This document shows, one piece after another, positions 23,461-31,924 of a stretch of DNA of 64,000 nt (its first letter is position 1; each line of letters opens with the position of its first letter). The stretch is from Bacillota bacterium (GTDB lineage: Bacteria > Bacillota > Clostridia > Christensenellales > Aristaeellaceae): NCBI GenBank assembly GCA_023413135.1, contig JAEZQK010000125.1:21570-85569 (forward strand), in the 5' to 3' direction. Below the pieces are notes generated by a model, which was given only the letters and a program-made list of their open reading frames with translations, was not told the DNA's origin and made no database searches. The translations under genes were made by a program, and so were the position numbers.

Positions 23461-23491
23461 CAAACACTCTATCCAGCTGAGCTACAGGCCC
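23415..23491 (-). tRNA. tRNA-Arg (ACG)
   Basis: A 77-base cloverleaf with encoded CCA. The acceptor stem GGGCCTG pairs with CAGGCTC (one G-U). The anticodon stem TTTGA/TCAAA holds the loop CTACGAA with anticodon ACG, and the T loop is TTCGAAT. It has its own promoter at 23518-23546. Its 3' end faces the integrase gene, so it is the probable attB of the prophage. Confidence 0.95.
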
Positions 23492-23517
23492 GAGGCTGTC
23501 TTTGGGACAGCTTTTGT

Positions 23518-23546
23518 ATTATATCAAAGATGCTTTGAAAAAGCAA
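23518..23546 (-). promoter_or_regulatory. Promoter of tRNA-Arg
   Basis: On the minus strand TTGCTT (23546-23541), a 17-base spacer and consensus TATAAT (23523-23518) lie 26 bases before the mature tRNA 5' end. A small hairpin (GCTGTC with GACAGC) occurs in the leader. Confidence 0.75.
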
Positions 23547-23555
23547 CAGGGAGAA

Positions 23556-23608
23556 TACAATTTTGCGAGAAAAAACAGAATACAATTTTGCGAAGTACAA
23601 TTTTGCGA
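23556..23608. repeat. Three copies of TACAATTTTGCGA
   Basis: The 13-base word occurs at 23556-23568, 23581-23593 and 23596-23608, with starts 25 and 15 bp apart. It lies upstream of the tRNA-Arg promoter and just beyond the stop of the MFS gene. It is too short and irregular for a CRISPR array; a protein-binding repeat or slippage duplication is possible. Confidence 0.5.
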
Positions 23609-23638
23609 GAAAAAATGAACCAAAAATATACTTTGGCA

Positions 23639-24886
23639 CTATGCACCCTGTTCCTCAGTCTTCACCGCAATGGCGGATGCCGGCCCCGACGTCTTCATGC
23701 CAAAGGAGGGCAGGAGCATCAGTGCCGCCACAACCGCCCCAATCACCCACGTGCCCGAAATGGAGAGCGCATCCACCAGCGCCCCGCTGATAGCGGAGGC
23801 TGTCATGAACCCCGCCTGAAGCAGCAGGGATTGCATGGACAGGAAGGAAGCGCGCTGACTGTCGGGCACCTCCTGATGGAAGATGGAGCCTTCAGCCACG
23901 TTGGACGCGCCAAACATGAAGTATGCAGCGCAGTAGGACAGCGCAAAAACGGCGGGATGCCCTGCCAAGGCAGCGACGACCAATAGCAGCAACATGACCG
24001 CCCGAGCCGTCAAAAAGAGAAATTTGGGGCTGACACGCCGGATCTTGAGCGCTTTTTCCGAAAGCAGGCTTCCAATGGCGACGGCGGCAAAGTATGAAAG
24101 TGACAGCACGCCTAAAAAGACAGTTTGATCCTGTCCCCCACCCAGCAGATAAAGCATGCGCGGCTGCCAGTATACCTCCAGAAAAGCCAGAACAAAGCCC
24201 ACGCCCACCACCGCTGTGAGAAGGCTTTTCAGATTCCTGCTCCCGCGAAATAGCGCTGCCCCCTCCTGAAGCTGCCGCTTTAAGGAGACGGACTGCTCCC
24301 GTATATCCTTCACATCTTCCGGGATCAGTGCGGCGGTAAGATAGGCGGCTGCCAGGGACAGCACGGCCCGCAGAAGCAGCGGCAGGTCATAGGGCCCGAA
24401 CAATGGAATCAACGAGGCGCCGGCAGCCGGCAGTACGCCGCCTATAAGCGCTCCAAGCCCAAGCCCGACGGATTCGCAGACAGAGAGCATCTTCATGCCT
24501 TTGTGGAGGTTCTCCGGCCCGAATGATTGCCGGTAGCGGCTGATGAACAACGCCTCCATCGTACCGGAGGACAGCGCCCGGCCAACACCATACAGCGCCA
24601 GGCCGCCGATGGTACACACTGGGCCAAAGCCCGGCAAAATGACCAGGAAGGCGGCCGCCGTCACCACCATGGACAGTATGAATACCCGTTTCTTCCCCAG
24701 CATGTCGGCGGCAATGCCGGATGGCACCTCCAGCAGCACCGCCACCGCGGAAAAGGCGGCCAGCCCCAGGCCGATGGTGGAAATCGTAAGCCCCTTGGTG
24801 AGAAACGCCAGGCTCAATATGGAAGCAAGCAGGCCATTACAAAAGTTGCACAAAGTCAATATCAGCGCATAGCGTCTCGTTTTCAT
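23639..24886 (-). CDS. MFS transporter
   Basis: A 415-residue major facilitator superfamily protein with about 12 hydrophobic helices in two halves. Between helices 2 and 3 lies EVPSGIAADMLGKKRV, the MFS signature loop (G-x-x-x-D-x-x-G-K/R-R pattern). The central loop after helix 6 is charged (EDVKDIREQSVSLKRQ). Overall it resembles drug or small-molecule exporters; the substrate is not evident. The start at 24886 has GGAGG nine bases upstream and follows the regulator gene by four bases, so regulator and exporter are one operon. Confidence 0.85.
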   Translation of the reverse strand: MKTRRYALILTLCNFCNGLLASILSLAFLTKGLTISTIGLGLAAFSAVAVLLEVPSGIAADMLGKKRVFILSMVVTAAAFLVILPGFGPVCTIGGLALYGVGRALSSGTMEALFISRYRQSFGPENLHKGMKMLSVCESVGLGLGALIGGVLPAAGASLIPLFGPYDLPLLLRAVLSLAAAYLTAALIPEDVKDIREQSVSLKRQLQEGAALFRGSRNLKSLLTAVVGVGFVLAFLEVYWQPRMLYLLGGGQDQTVFLGVLSLSYFAAVAIGSLLSEKALKIRRVSPKFLFLTARAVMLLLLVVAALAGHPAVFALSYCAAYFMFGASNVAEGSIFHQEVPDSQRASFLSMQSLLLQAGFMTASAISGALVDALSISGTWVIGAVVAALMLLPSFGMKTSGPASAIAVKTEEQGA

Positions 24887-24890
24887 GGCA

Positions 24891-25457
24891 TCAGTCCTCC
24901 CCCGCAAGGTCCATGCGGTATGCCAGCAGCGCTACCTCCCAAGGCTTCGTATCCGGCCCGGCCACCGTATGGCTGTCGAGAAAGCCGGTCACCAACTGAT
25001 AAAAGTCATCGGCTTCCTTGGGCGTCAGGTGCACGATGCCGGTCACAATGTCATTGAGCTTATGGATGTTTTCCGATTCCGGCTTTTCCCGGTTCCTTTC
25101 CACCGTCCGCATAAAGCCGTTCAAGGCAGTTATCAGGCCGGCCTTCACCGTCTCGTCCCGCATGGGGGCCAGCGTATCCTTGTATTGCTGGCCGATGCTG
25201 ACGGTAACCTGCGCAAGACGCAGATATCGGGCCTGAATGCCGTGGACCGTTTCCGTATGGTCCGGCTCTACAAGGCCGATGGACATCAGTTGCTTCAAAT
25301 GATGCTGGGCCGCAGAGGGCGTGATCTCCAGCCTGTCGGCAATCTCCTTGGCCGTTACGGGACGGCCCAGAAGCTGCATCTCACGCAGGATTTTCTGGCG
25401 CAGGGGAAGCGAATAAATGCGAAGTTCCTTCTCACTCTTGAGGGTAATCATCTTCAT
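24891..25457 (-). CDS. ArsR-family winged-helix regulator
   Basis: A 188-residue protein. The N-terminal 75 residues form an ArsR/HTH_20-type winged helix (SLPLRQKILREMQLLGRPVT, then KEIADRLEITPSAAQHHLKQ). The C-terminal 110 residues are helical and probably sense a ligand or dimerise. No metal-binding Cys motif (CVC) is present, so it is not a classical metal sensor. It heads an operon with the MFS gene and would control that exporter and itself through the promoter at 25498-25526, where the word ACGTTATA is repeated. Confidence 0.85.
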   Translation of the reverse strand: MKMITLKSEKELRIYSLPLRQKILREMQLLGRPVTAKEIADRLEITPSAAQHHLKQLMSIGLVEPDHTETVHGIQARYLRLAQVTVSIGQQYKDTLAPMRDETVKAGLITALNGFMRTVERNREKPESENIHKLNDIVTGIVHLTPKEADDFYQLVTGFLDSHTVAGPDTKPWEVALLAYRMDLAGED

Positions 25458-25473
25458 CGTGCCATCTCCAGGA

Positions 25474-25526
25474 ACGTTATAATTTCTGTTACGTTATATT
25501 CTATATTATGTTCCATGCTTTGTCAA
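25474..25526 (-). promoter_or_regulatory. Promoter and operator-like repeats of the ArsR-MFS operon
   Basis: On the minus strand TTGACA (25526-25521), a 17-base spacer and TAGAAT (25503-25498) form a good promoter. Downstream, over the start of the transcript, ACGTTATA occurs twice as a direct repeat (25474-25481 and 25491-25498), 17 bp apart. This is a plausible autoregulatory operator. Confidence 0.6.
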
Positions 25527-25553
25527 GGTTCAAAGGGAACAAGATTTGCATAC

Positions 25554-25587
25554 AAAAAACCCACCCAGCTTGATATTGCCGGGCGGG
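25554..25587 (-). terminator. Terminator of the SpoIID/LytB gene
   Basis: Stem arms 25578-25587 (GCCGGGCGGG) and 25560-25569 (CCCACCCAGC) pair with two G-U pairs. On the minus strand they are followed by six T (25559-25554). It lies just after the stop at 25607. Confidence 0.8.
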
Positions 25588-25606
25588 CGTTCCATCGACT
25601 ATTCTC

Positions 25607-27352
25607 CTATTCGTCTTTCTCTACAAAGCTGGCCATCACGTAGCCTTCCATAGCGTCCGTCTTCACCTTGAGCCAGCCGTCGGGCAATTCCTCCAGCACC
25701 AGCAGCTTTTGCCCGTAATACAGTTGGCGCACTACCGGTCCTGCCAGGCTGGGTTCGCCGCGCAGGTTCAGCGTGGAGTTTTCCGCGATCAGCGTCACCT
25801 TGGCTTGCCACTCATTCGGCCCGGGTGTCTGGGTAAGGGGCATCAAGGTAGGCCGCGGCGTAGGCGTGGCCGGCGGGCCCGGCGTTGCCAGGAAGGCCGC
25901 ATCAATGGGCGGCTGTGGCGACGCCTGGGATTTCATTTTTACCAGCGTCATGCCAGGATAATAGAACTCCAAAATTTGCGCAAACGTAACATTGTCCTTG
26001 AGCGCCATCCACTCCGCGCCCCGCTGGCTCATGCCGACGCCGTGGCCGTACCGCCTTGATTCAACAACGAAGCTGTCCTCCGTTTCCCGCACGCTTACAA
26101 TCTCATTGCTGTCGCCGTTGATGGCCAAATGCAGCGCGGTTTCCGCATCGGGGAAGATGGGAATATCTACGGTCAACGCCTGCGGCACCGGCTGCATCGC
26201 CGTCCACTTCGGAGCCTCCGGCGTAACGCTTGGAACAGGCGTCTGTGTTTGCACAAGGAAGAAGGATTCCTCCTCCTGCATTGTTTCTGAAAGGGGCTTC
26301 CTGCCCTCTGCCCGCACGTCAAAGCGAAGCATGGTCATGATCCTGGATGGCTCGCCGAACTTTGGCGTATGCGCCGCAACGCCATTAACGGCCGTAACGC
26401 GGATATTGGCAGGATCCCCATCATACCCAAGGGCCGCAAGCTGACCTGACAGCGCATTTTTTAAAAGCGTTATCAAGGGATCATCTGTCGCCGTGTTCGT
26501 AAAAGACCGGGGCACCGCATAGCTTACGACTACACTGAGCGGATTTTCAAGATCATAAGGGTCATCCTGCATGACGCTGCCGCCCGGATCCTGGCCGCCC
26601 CATACATGCTGCACAAGCTCCGTCTGGCCACCGTTGCTGGCTGAATAAAAGCAGTCCGCCAGACCGCCGTTATAATAGCCTACCACGCCCTCGGTTTCCC
26701 GCACAGCCTGTAAGGCCTGTTGATTTCCGGGGAGCATCCCCTTGAACACCTGGTCGTTGGTGTTGTCCACTACGTCGTAATCCTGCGTACTGCCCGTTCT
26801 TTTCAGCGCATAGGTACGGGCGGTAACGGCCTGGGCCTTTAGCGCCTCCAGCGGGAAGGAATCGCTCATTTCATAGGGCACCACGCCCAGCAGGTATTCC
26901 TCCATGGGCATGTGCAGCACGGCGCGCAGCATCCCATCCTTTATGGATAGTACCAAATCGCCCGTATACAGGCTGTAGTCGCCGTTTAGCCGGAGGCCAT
27001 TCTCCTCGCCGCCTAATACCGCGTGCCGCCGCAAAACAAGCTGCTGCCCGGCATTCATGGCCATCCCCTCATAATACAGCATCAATGTGCCCTGCGCGAT
27101 GGAGATGGTAAGCTTTGAACCTCTTTGAAAGGTTATCCCGCCTGGCTCCACCGAATAGCTGCCGTCCAGCGCCGCATCCAGCCTGTCGGTTAAGTTGAGC
27201 CGCGTCAGCAGCACGCGTACCAGGCCATCTTGCGCATACGCAAAGGCCGCTGTAAAGGGGGCTTGCAAAGCTTGCGGCAACACAAAGGACAGGAGCAGCA
27301 TGACAATGATGGCCAGCCCCTTTATCCGCTTTCCAGGTTCATTCCGCCTCAC
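25607..27352 (-). CDS. SpoIID/LytB domain protein with SH3b tail
   Basis: A 581-residue exported protein. A signal peptide or anchor (about residues 11-40) is followed by the SpoIID/LytB domain: YLLGVVPYEMSDSFPLEALK, then KAQAVTARTYALK and, much later, RRYGHGVGMSQRGAEWM. Sporulation SpoIID is a lytic transglycosylase acting on denuded glycan, and the conserved Glu in VPYEMS is the expected catalytic acid. A long insertion (about 330-410) and a Pro/Thr-rich linker (TPGPPATPTPRPT) precede a C-terminal SH3b domain (STLNLRGEPSLAGPVV). The modular, exported layout points to a general cell-wall role rather than classical SpoIID. GTG start at 27352 with AAGGAGG nine bases upstream. Confidence 0.88.
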   Translation of the reverse strand: MRRNEPGKRIKGLAIIVMLLLSFVLPQALQAPFTAAFAYAQDGLVRVLLTRLNLTDRLDAALDGSYSVEPGGITFQRGSKLTISIAQGTLMLYYEGMAMNAGQQLVLRRHAVLGGEENGLRLNGDYSLYTGDLVLSIKDGMLRAVLHMPMEEYLLGVVPYEMSDSFPLEALKAQAVTARTYALKRTGSTQDYDVVDNTNDQVFKGMLPGNQQALQAVRETEGVVGYYNGGLADCFYSASNGGQTELVQHVWGGQDPGGSVMQDDPYDLENPLSVVVSYAVPRSFTNTATDDPLITLLKNALSGQLAALGYDGDPANIRVTAVNGVAAHTPKFGEPSRIMTMLRFDVRAEGRKPLSETMQEEESFFLVQTQTPVPSVTPEAPKWTAMQPVPQALTVDIPIFPDAETALHLAINGDSNEIVSVRETEDSFVVESRRYGHGVGMSQRGAEWMALKDNVTFAQILEFYYPGMTLVKMKSQASPQPPIDAAFLATPGPPATPTPRPTLMPLTQTPGPNEWQAKVTLIAENSTLNLRGEPSLAGPVVRQLYYGQKLLVLEELPDGWLKVKTDAMEGYVMASFVEKDE

Positions 27353-27414
27353 GCCTTATCCTCCTTAACACCTTCTTCGCATTAATGAATTAACGAATGA
27401 CAAGCATACATTAT

Positions 27415-29652
27415 TCAATATTTCCGTGTCCAATATTCTACATAGGCATCCAGGCTGCGTACGGCGGAACGGATGTCGCCGTAAACGGGTAGGCCGTTTT
27501 CCTCCAGATACTGCACAAAAGGCAAAAAGTGCTTGCCGGCGTTGACCGAGATGACAACGGGCTTGTGATGACGTTTTGCCGCTTTTACAAGCAGCGGCCC
27601 GATGGCATCCTCATCCAGATAGTCCTGCAACGTTTTGAGGTTTTCGATATGGGGGACAATGGCCACAAACATACAGTCCACTTTGGGATCGGAGAGCACA
27701 GCCTCGATGTACGCCGCATAACCCACATCGTCGGTCATGGGCGTCAGGTCCAAAAAGGCGGTCCCGGAGCTTACCAGGCCGTGGGTGTTTAATTCCCGTA
27801 TCCGTGCAGCGGTTTCCGGCGCAAAGTCCGCAGGCTTCAAATACCGCAACAGGTCTGCCCCCATGGTGGCGTCCAGGCCGGCGTTGACCACCCCGGCCAC
27901 CCGGCAGCCCTTGGGCTTGCGGCCCGAGAGCATGGCGAATGCCTTGGTGAAGTGATAAAAATCGTCCAGCTCCTCGGTCAGCACGCAACCGGCCTGCATG
28001 CAGGCGGCCTTGAACACATCATAACTGCCGGAGATGGAAGCGGTGTGGGAAGCGGCGGCCTTGGCCCCGGCCTCCGTACGGCCGGATTTGTATACGATCA
28101 CAGGCTTTTTGGAGCGCTTGGCCAGCTCGTAAAAGCGCCTGCCCTCCCCCGCGCCCACGCCTTCCAGGTAAAGGGCCATTACTTCCACTGCCTGATCCGA
28201 TTCAAAATACTCCATCAGGTCCGGCAGGTTCACATCCACCTTGTTGCCAAAGCTGACAATGGTGTTGAATATGGCGGCATACGGGTTCCGTTCCACGCTG
28301 GTAATGCCCATGGCGCCGCTTTGGGTGAGCAGCGCTACATTGCTCGTGGGGCCCAGCGGGATGCGCATGCGCTTCTCATCGATGAACAGCGTGTTGACGC
28401 CCTTTTCGAAATCCCTGGGCGCACGGAAAACACCCATACAGTTGGGGCCGATGACGCGTACGCCAGGCTGCCTTACCTCCCCCATGCCCTTTACAAAATC
28501 CTCATACCGCATGTCCGCCGGAATTCCGGAAATGAGGATCACCGATTTCCCCGGCGGCACCTTAAGTACAAAGTCCAGGGAATACTGCCCGGGGGCGGCA
28601 TACACCACCAAATCGTAGGGATTGGGAATGTCGTCCAGGCTCTTGTACAGGGGATATGTATGGCCCTGGACTTGGGCTTCACCGCCCTTGGGGTTCAAGC
28701 AATATACATCGTCCCTGTTTAGTTCCGCAAACAAAGTCACGATGTTTCTTGCCATGCTGTATTTTTCAGCCTTGGTGGAAACGCCCGCCACTACAATGCC
28801 CCGGGGATGAAAGAACCCTTTCAAGTGGGATGCGTCCGGCAGCGCGGTGACAGGAGCGGATTCTTCCGCCGGGGTATACTCGGCATAACCGTCCACCGCC
28901 ACAAAGCGGCCATCCTTCGAAAATACGATAGGATTCAAGTCCAATGCTTTCAAATAGAAGGGAGGCCTGCGCCCGGAGAGGAAGGAGAAGGCGATGCCCA
29001 ACTCCGATATCCGCGCTACGCCGGCTGCGATCATGTTCAAATACTCCGGATGCCCCATGTCCGCATACTTGTGCTTTATGTTCAGGCTTTGGGTGAAGCT
29101 CTGCGCATCCTCAAAGCTTACGGGGGCCAGGAACAGGTTGGCCGGGTCGTAGTATTTGGCAAAAAACTCCGCGTCGTCCCCGCCCTTGGACAGCGTCACC
29201 ACCGGGCCAAAGGAAGCATCCTCCTTGAGGCCAATCATGATTTCGTTGCCCAGCGCCTGGGTGAAGCGGATGAACTCCACGATCAGGAAACCGTCGATGT
29301 GGGGTTTTTGCTCCTCAACAAAATGGGAAAGAACCTCCTCCCGCATCTGCTCCAATAAAAAGCGCACAAACAGCGGATCGCGGATGGTCACCCGCTTCAC
29401 GCCGCCATAGCGCTGGTTGTGGGCCAGGTCCCTGGAAACGATCTTGATCATCAGGTCCTTGCCCGGAAAGCGGGAAAGCATCTGCTCGGTAACTTCCCTT
29501 GCGTCCTTAACGTAAACATACTGGGGCACATCCATCCCCGCCAGCTTTAGCAGCTGATAAACCTCATGCTCGTGCAGTGTGTGCCGTCCCTGTGCATGCG
29601 CCGCATGCATAATACCATCCATGCGGTCCAAAACGCTTTGTTCCCAAGCCAT
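27415..29652 (-). CDS. ADP-forming acyl-CoA synthetase (acetate-CoA ligase type)
   Basis: A 745-residue NDP-forming acyl-CoA synthetase. It converts an acyl-CoA, ADP and phosphate to the acid, CoA and ATP, a common energy-yielding step in fermenters. The order is ATP-grasp domain first (about 1-240), then a CoA-binding Rossmann domain (about 270-400, FHPRGIVVAGVS and VIGPNCMGVF) and succinyl-CoA-ligase-like domains. ASHTASISGSYDVF carries the His expected to be phosphorylated. Acid specificity (acetate, propionate or aryl acids) cannot be read. ATG at 29652 has GGAGGG seven bases upstream; the gene follows DUF554 by 25 bases. Confidence 0.85.
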   Translation of the reverse strand: MAWEQSVLDRMDGIMHAAHAQGRHTLHEHEVYQLLKLAGMDVPQYVYVKDAREVTEQMLSRFPGKDLMIKIVSRDLAHNQRYGGVKRVTIRDPLFVRFLLEQMREEVLSHFVEEQKPHIDGFLIVEFIRFTQALGNEIMIGLKEDASFGPVVTLSKGGDDAEFFAKYYDPANLFLAPVSFEDAQSFTQSLNIKHKYADMGHPEYLNMIAAGVARISELGIAFSFLSGRRPPFYLKALDLNPIVFSKDGRFVAVDGYAEYTPAEESAPVTALPDASHLKGFFHPRGIVVAGVSTKAEKYSMARNIVTLFAELNRDDVYCLNPKGGEAQVQGHTYPLYKSLDDIPNPYDLVVYAAPGQYSLDFVLKVPPGKSVILISGIPADMRYEDFVKGMGEVRQPGVRVIGPNCMGVFRAPRDFEKGVNTLFIDEKRMRIPLGPTSNVALLTQSGAMGITSVERNPYAAIFNTIVSFGNKVDVNLPDLMEYFESDQAVEVMALYLEGVGAGEGRRFYELAKRSKKPVIVYKSGRTEAGAKAAASHTASISGSYDVFKAACMQAGCVLTEELDDFYHFTKAFAMLSGRKPKGCRVAGVVNAGLDATMGADLLRYLKPADFAPETAARIRELNTHGLVSSGTAFLDLTPMTDDVGYAAYIEAVLSDPKVDCMFVAIVPHIENLKTLQDYLDEDAIGPLLVKAAKRHHKPVVISVNAGKHFLPFVQYLEENGLPVYGDIRSAVRSLDAYVEYWTRKY

Positions 29653-29677
29653 GGTGTTCCCTCCTTGCCATGGTATA

Positions 29678-30388
29678 TTAGCCAATCAAACGTGTGATGA
29701 GTTCCGAAAGGGGCAGATAGGCCATGGGCACGAAAATGGCCGGAAGCAAATTGCCTACCGATAAATGCTTGTCATACAAAAGATTCAGACCGATGCCAAT
29801 GATGAGCAGCCCGCCCACGGCGCTCATTTCGGCGATCAGCACCGGCGTAAACAACGGGGATGCCCACTGGGCCAGAAGAGCGATGGTCCCCTGGTACACG
29901 AGCACCGCCAGCGCGGACATCGCAACGCCCGGCCCCATGGTGCTGGCGAATACGATGGCGGAGATGCCGTCCAATGCGGATTTGGCGATCAGCGTGCTGT
30001 GATCGCCCTTCAGGCCGCTTTCCAGCGAGCCTACAATGGCCATGGCCCCTACGCAATAGACAAGGCTGGCGGTGACAAAGCCTTTGGCAAAGTTGTTGTC
30101 CCCGGCGTCATGCTTCCCGGCCAGCAGTTTTTGCATGCGCTGCCCCAATTGATCCAGCCGCTTTTCAATATTCAAAAGTGCGCCGATCCAGCCGCCGGCT
30201 ACAATGGAAATAATCACTGCCATCATGTCCTGGGTCTTGATGGCACCCATAACGCCGATAACCAGCACGCACAGCCCCAGACCCTGCATCACCGTTTCCC
30301 GAAGCCTTTGGGGCAGGCCCTTGCGCAAAAGGATGCCTGCCAGCGAACCCAATAAAATGGCAGCCGTGTTAATAAGCGTGCCGATCAT
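29678..30388 (-). CDS. DUF554 membrane protein
   Basis: A 236-residue integral membrane protein with about seven hydrophobic helices. It starts MIGTLINTAAILLGSLAGIL and has the central FVTASLVYCVGAMAIVGSLE signature of DUF554 (YdfK-like) proteins. The transport or other activity is unknown. The ribosome site is weak (AAGGG far upstream). Synteny with the acyl-CoA synthetase does not indicate a role. Confidence 0.88.
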   Translation of the reverse strand: MIGTLINTAAILLGSLAGILLRKGLPQRLRETVMQGLGLCVLVIGVMGAIKTQDMMAVIISIVAGGWIGALLNIEKRLDQLGQRMQKLLAGKHDAGDNNFAKGFVTASLVYCVGAMAIVGSLESGLKGDHSTLIAKSALDGISAIVFASTMGPGVAMSALAVLVYQGTIALLAQWASPLFTPVLIAEMSAVGGLLIIGIGLNLLYDKHLSVGNLLPAIFVPMAYLPLSELITRLIG

Positions 30389-30422
30389 AATAATTCAGCC
30401 CTTCATTAGTAGGAATGATTGG

Positions 30423-30455
30423 AAAAAACCTGCCCGGAGATACGCTCAGGGCAGG
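30423..30455 (-). terminator. Terminator of the rplU-prp-rpmA operon
   Basis: Arms GGGCAGG (30449-30455) and CCTGCCC (30429-30435) form a 7-bp GC stem; on the minus strand six T follow (30428-30423). It lies just after the rpmA stop. Confidence 0.85.
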
Positions 30456-30478
30456 CTGTTTTGCATAAAAGGAATCAC

Positions 30479-30775
30479 TTATTGGGCAGCGGCCTGTTCG
30501 GCAGGATAAACGCTGACCTGCTTCTTGTCTTTGCCCAGACGCTCGAAGCGGACGACGCCGTCCACCTTGGCGTACAGGGTATCATCCTTGCCGATGCCTA
30601 CGTTCAGGCCGGGATGGATGTGGGTACCGCGCTGCCGGACCAGGATGTTGCCGGCCAGGGAGAATTGGCCGTCAGCCCTTTTCGCGCCAAGGCGCTTGCT
30701 TTCGCTGTCCCGGCCGTTACGGGTGGAACCAACGCCCTTTTTATGGGCGAAATATTGAAGGTTCAGCTTGATCAT
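30479..30775 (-). CDS. rpmA: 50S ribosomal protein L27
   Basis: A 98-residue L27, part of the peptidyl-transferase region of the large subunit. It opens MIKLNLQYFAHKKGVGST. The residues before AHKKG are the Firmicutes N-terminal extension that must be removed by the protease Prp, whose gene is immediately upstream and overlaps it by four bases. The remaining sequence (NGRDSESKRLGAK, VRQRGTHIHPG) is a textbook L27. Its C-terminus has a short Ala/Gln tail. Confidence 0.97.
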   Translation of the reverse strand: MIKLNLQYFAHKKGVGSTRNGRDSESKRLGAKRADGQFSLAGNILVRQRGTHIHPGLNVGIGKDDTLYAKVDGVVRFERLGKDKKQVSVYPAEQAAAQ

Positions 30776-31119
30776 GTCGGTTTCCTCCATTCTTGTATCG
30801 ACAGGTGGACATGTTTGGGATATTGCTCAGCCAGATCGCCAATGCCCTGCTGCAAACATTTCAATAGCACCTGACTGTCATGCTGCTGCTCCAGATTAAG
30901 GTTCTCCGGCAACAACACCTGTAAATATGCGTTCTTTGGCCGTCTTTTTACCTTGACCTGGATGTTCGCCACGCTTTCCAACGCATTGACGCAAGTTAAT
31001 GTAAGGGCGGATACGGCGGCGCACACGATATCGATGCCTGCCTCGGCATACCCTGTATGACCTTCACATTGAAATCCGCAAAACATCTCCTGTGCACGAA
31101 GCAGCGTGACGGCAGTCAT
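30772..31119 (-). CDS. prp: Ribosomal-processing cysteine protease Prp
   Basis: A 115-residue cysteine protease that removes the N-terminal extension of L27. The catalytic pair is visible: His21 in CEGHTGYAEAG and Cys33 in DIVCAAVSALT. It lies between rplU and rpmA, overlapping both by a few bases, the conserved Firmicutes order. Formerly known as YsxB or DUF464. Confidence 0.95.
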   Translation of the reverse strand: MTAVTLLRAQEMFCGFQCEGHTGYAEAGIDIVCAAVSALTLTCVNALESVANIQVKVKRRPKNAYLQVLLPENLNLEQQHDSQVLLKCLQQGIGDLAEQYPKHVHLSIQEWRKPT

Positions 31120-31427
31120 TATGCTTTAATGGCGGTGATCTCTACTTTGGTATAGGGCTGGCGGTGGCCCAGTTTGCGCTGGGAACTCTTTTTGCTCCTG
31201 TAGGTGAAAACAGTGATCTTTTCACCCTTGAGCTGCCCAAGAACCTTGCCCTCCACCTTGGCGCCTGTGACGATGGGTGTACCGGCCTTCACGCCGGAAT
31301 CGGTGCCCAGCAGAAGCACGTCAAAGGTTACGGGGCTGTCCACTTCCTGATTGAGTTTTTCGATGTAGATCACATCGCCCTGGGATACACGGTATTGCTT
31401 GCCACCTGTCGCAATGATTGCATACAT
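31119..31427 (-). CDS. rplU: 50S ribosomal protein L21
   Basis: A 102-residue L21 (MYAIIATGGKQYRVSQGD; then EGKVLGQLKGEKI and KSSQRKLGHRQPYT), the usual length. The start at 31427 has AGGAGG ten bases upstream; the open frame extends further upstream but lacks family similarity there. It is the first gene of the operon, behind a structured leader that may bind L21 for feedback control. Confidence 0.97.
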   Translation of the reverse strand: MYAIIATGGKQYRVSQGDVIYIEKLNQEVDSPVTFDVLLLGTDSGVKAGTPIVTGAKVEGKVLGQLKGEKITVFTYRSKKSSQRKLGHRQPYTKVEITAIKA

Positions 31428-31510
31428 GGCGCAGCACCTCCTACGTTTACTCGCCGGGCATTGAGGTTGCGCTAAAACGCATTTGGACAGACCTCTCCCG
31501 AGCGGCTTGC
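31428..31510 (-). ncRNA. Probable L21 leader
   Basis: The transcript between the promoter and rplU is about 80 bases and contains several short complementary segments, including GCGTTTTAGCGC. Firmicutes rplU mRNAs commonly carry an L21 autoregulatory leader. The assignment is by position; I could not fold it or match it to the covariance model. Confidence 0.4.
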
Positions 31511-31516
31511 CCGTAT

Positions 31517-31545
31517 ACGATAGCATAGTTGCAATCCGTTGTCAA
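31517..31545 (-). promoter_or_regulatory. Promoter of rplU-prp-rpmA
   Basis: On the minus strand TTGACA (31545-31540), a 17-base spacer and TATCGT (31522-31517). The -35 is consensus and the -10 matches at four positions. Confidence 0.65.
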
Positions 31546-31624
31546 GCAGAATCTCCCTTTATACCAGGGCAAAAGCATTTGAATCCCTATTTTCCCCATA
31601 AGCCAATTCGTATCCTCCTCTTTG

Positions 31625-31838
31625 GGTCCAGGGCCCGCAGGCCCTGGTCGTTTTAAGGGGGATATGGGGAGTGCAGGGGGGAGGTAAGGGGGGAAATCGA
31701 AATCCCCCCTACTCCCCCTTGCGTCGTCCTCGTCAGCCCGACACGACATATCCAAGGCATTTTTAACATACTCCGTATCGTTTTCAGGGGTATTTCGCCC
31801 CTGCGGGGGCGACCAGGGCTTTCCGGTCGCCCTGGACC
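31625..31838. repeat. MITE-like GC-rich element
   Basis: The stretch 31546-31924 has no gene. Most of it is a 214-bp element bounded by a perfect 10-bp inverted repeat, GGTCCAGGGC (31625-31634) and GCCCTGGACC (31829-31838). Inside are GC-rich hairpins, including CCAGGGCC/GGCCCTGG at 31628-31648 and runs of G and C. It is non-coding and resembles dispersed intergenic elements of Clostridia. Confidence 0.55.
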
Positions 31839-31924
31839 TTCGGAGGCATCCTCTCTTGTTCTTTAAAACTTCAAATGCGACCGCCCTGCCCTTTATACAG
31901 GTCAAAAAACAGAAGAAAAAGACG

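Noticed and set aside
23556..23608. Possible CRISPR array
   Set aside because: The repeats are 13 bp with unequal 2-12 bp gaps. There are no spacers of constant size and no cas genes. No CRISPR array was found in the window.
25607..27352. Sporulation gene spoIID
   Set aside because: The protein is far longer than SpoIID, has a C-terminal SH3b domain and is not near other sporulation genes, so only a SpoIID/LytB domain is claimed.
31447..31905. 152-codon minus-strand frame upstream of rplU
   Set aside because: It covers the rplU promoter, the leader and a GC-rich repeat element. The composition is low-complexity and there is no start site.
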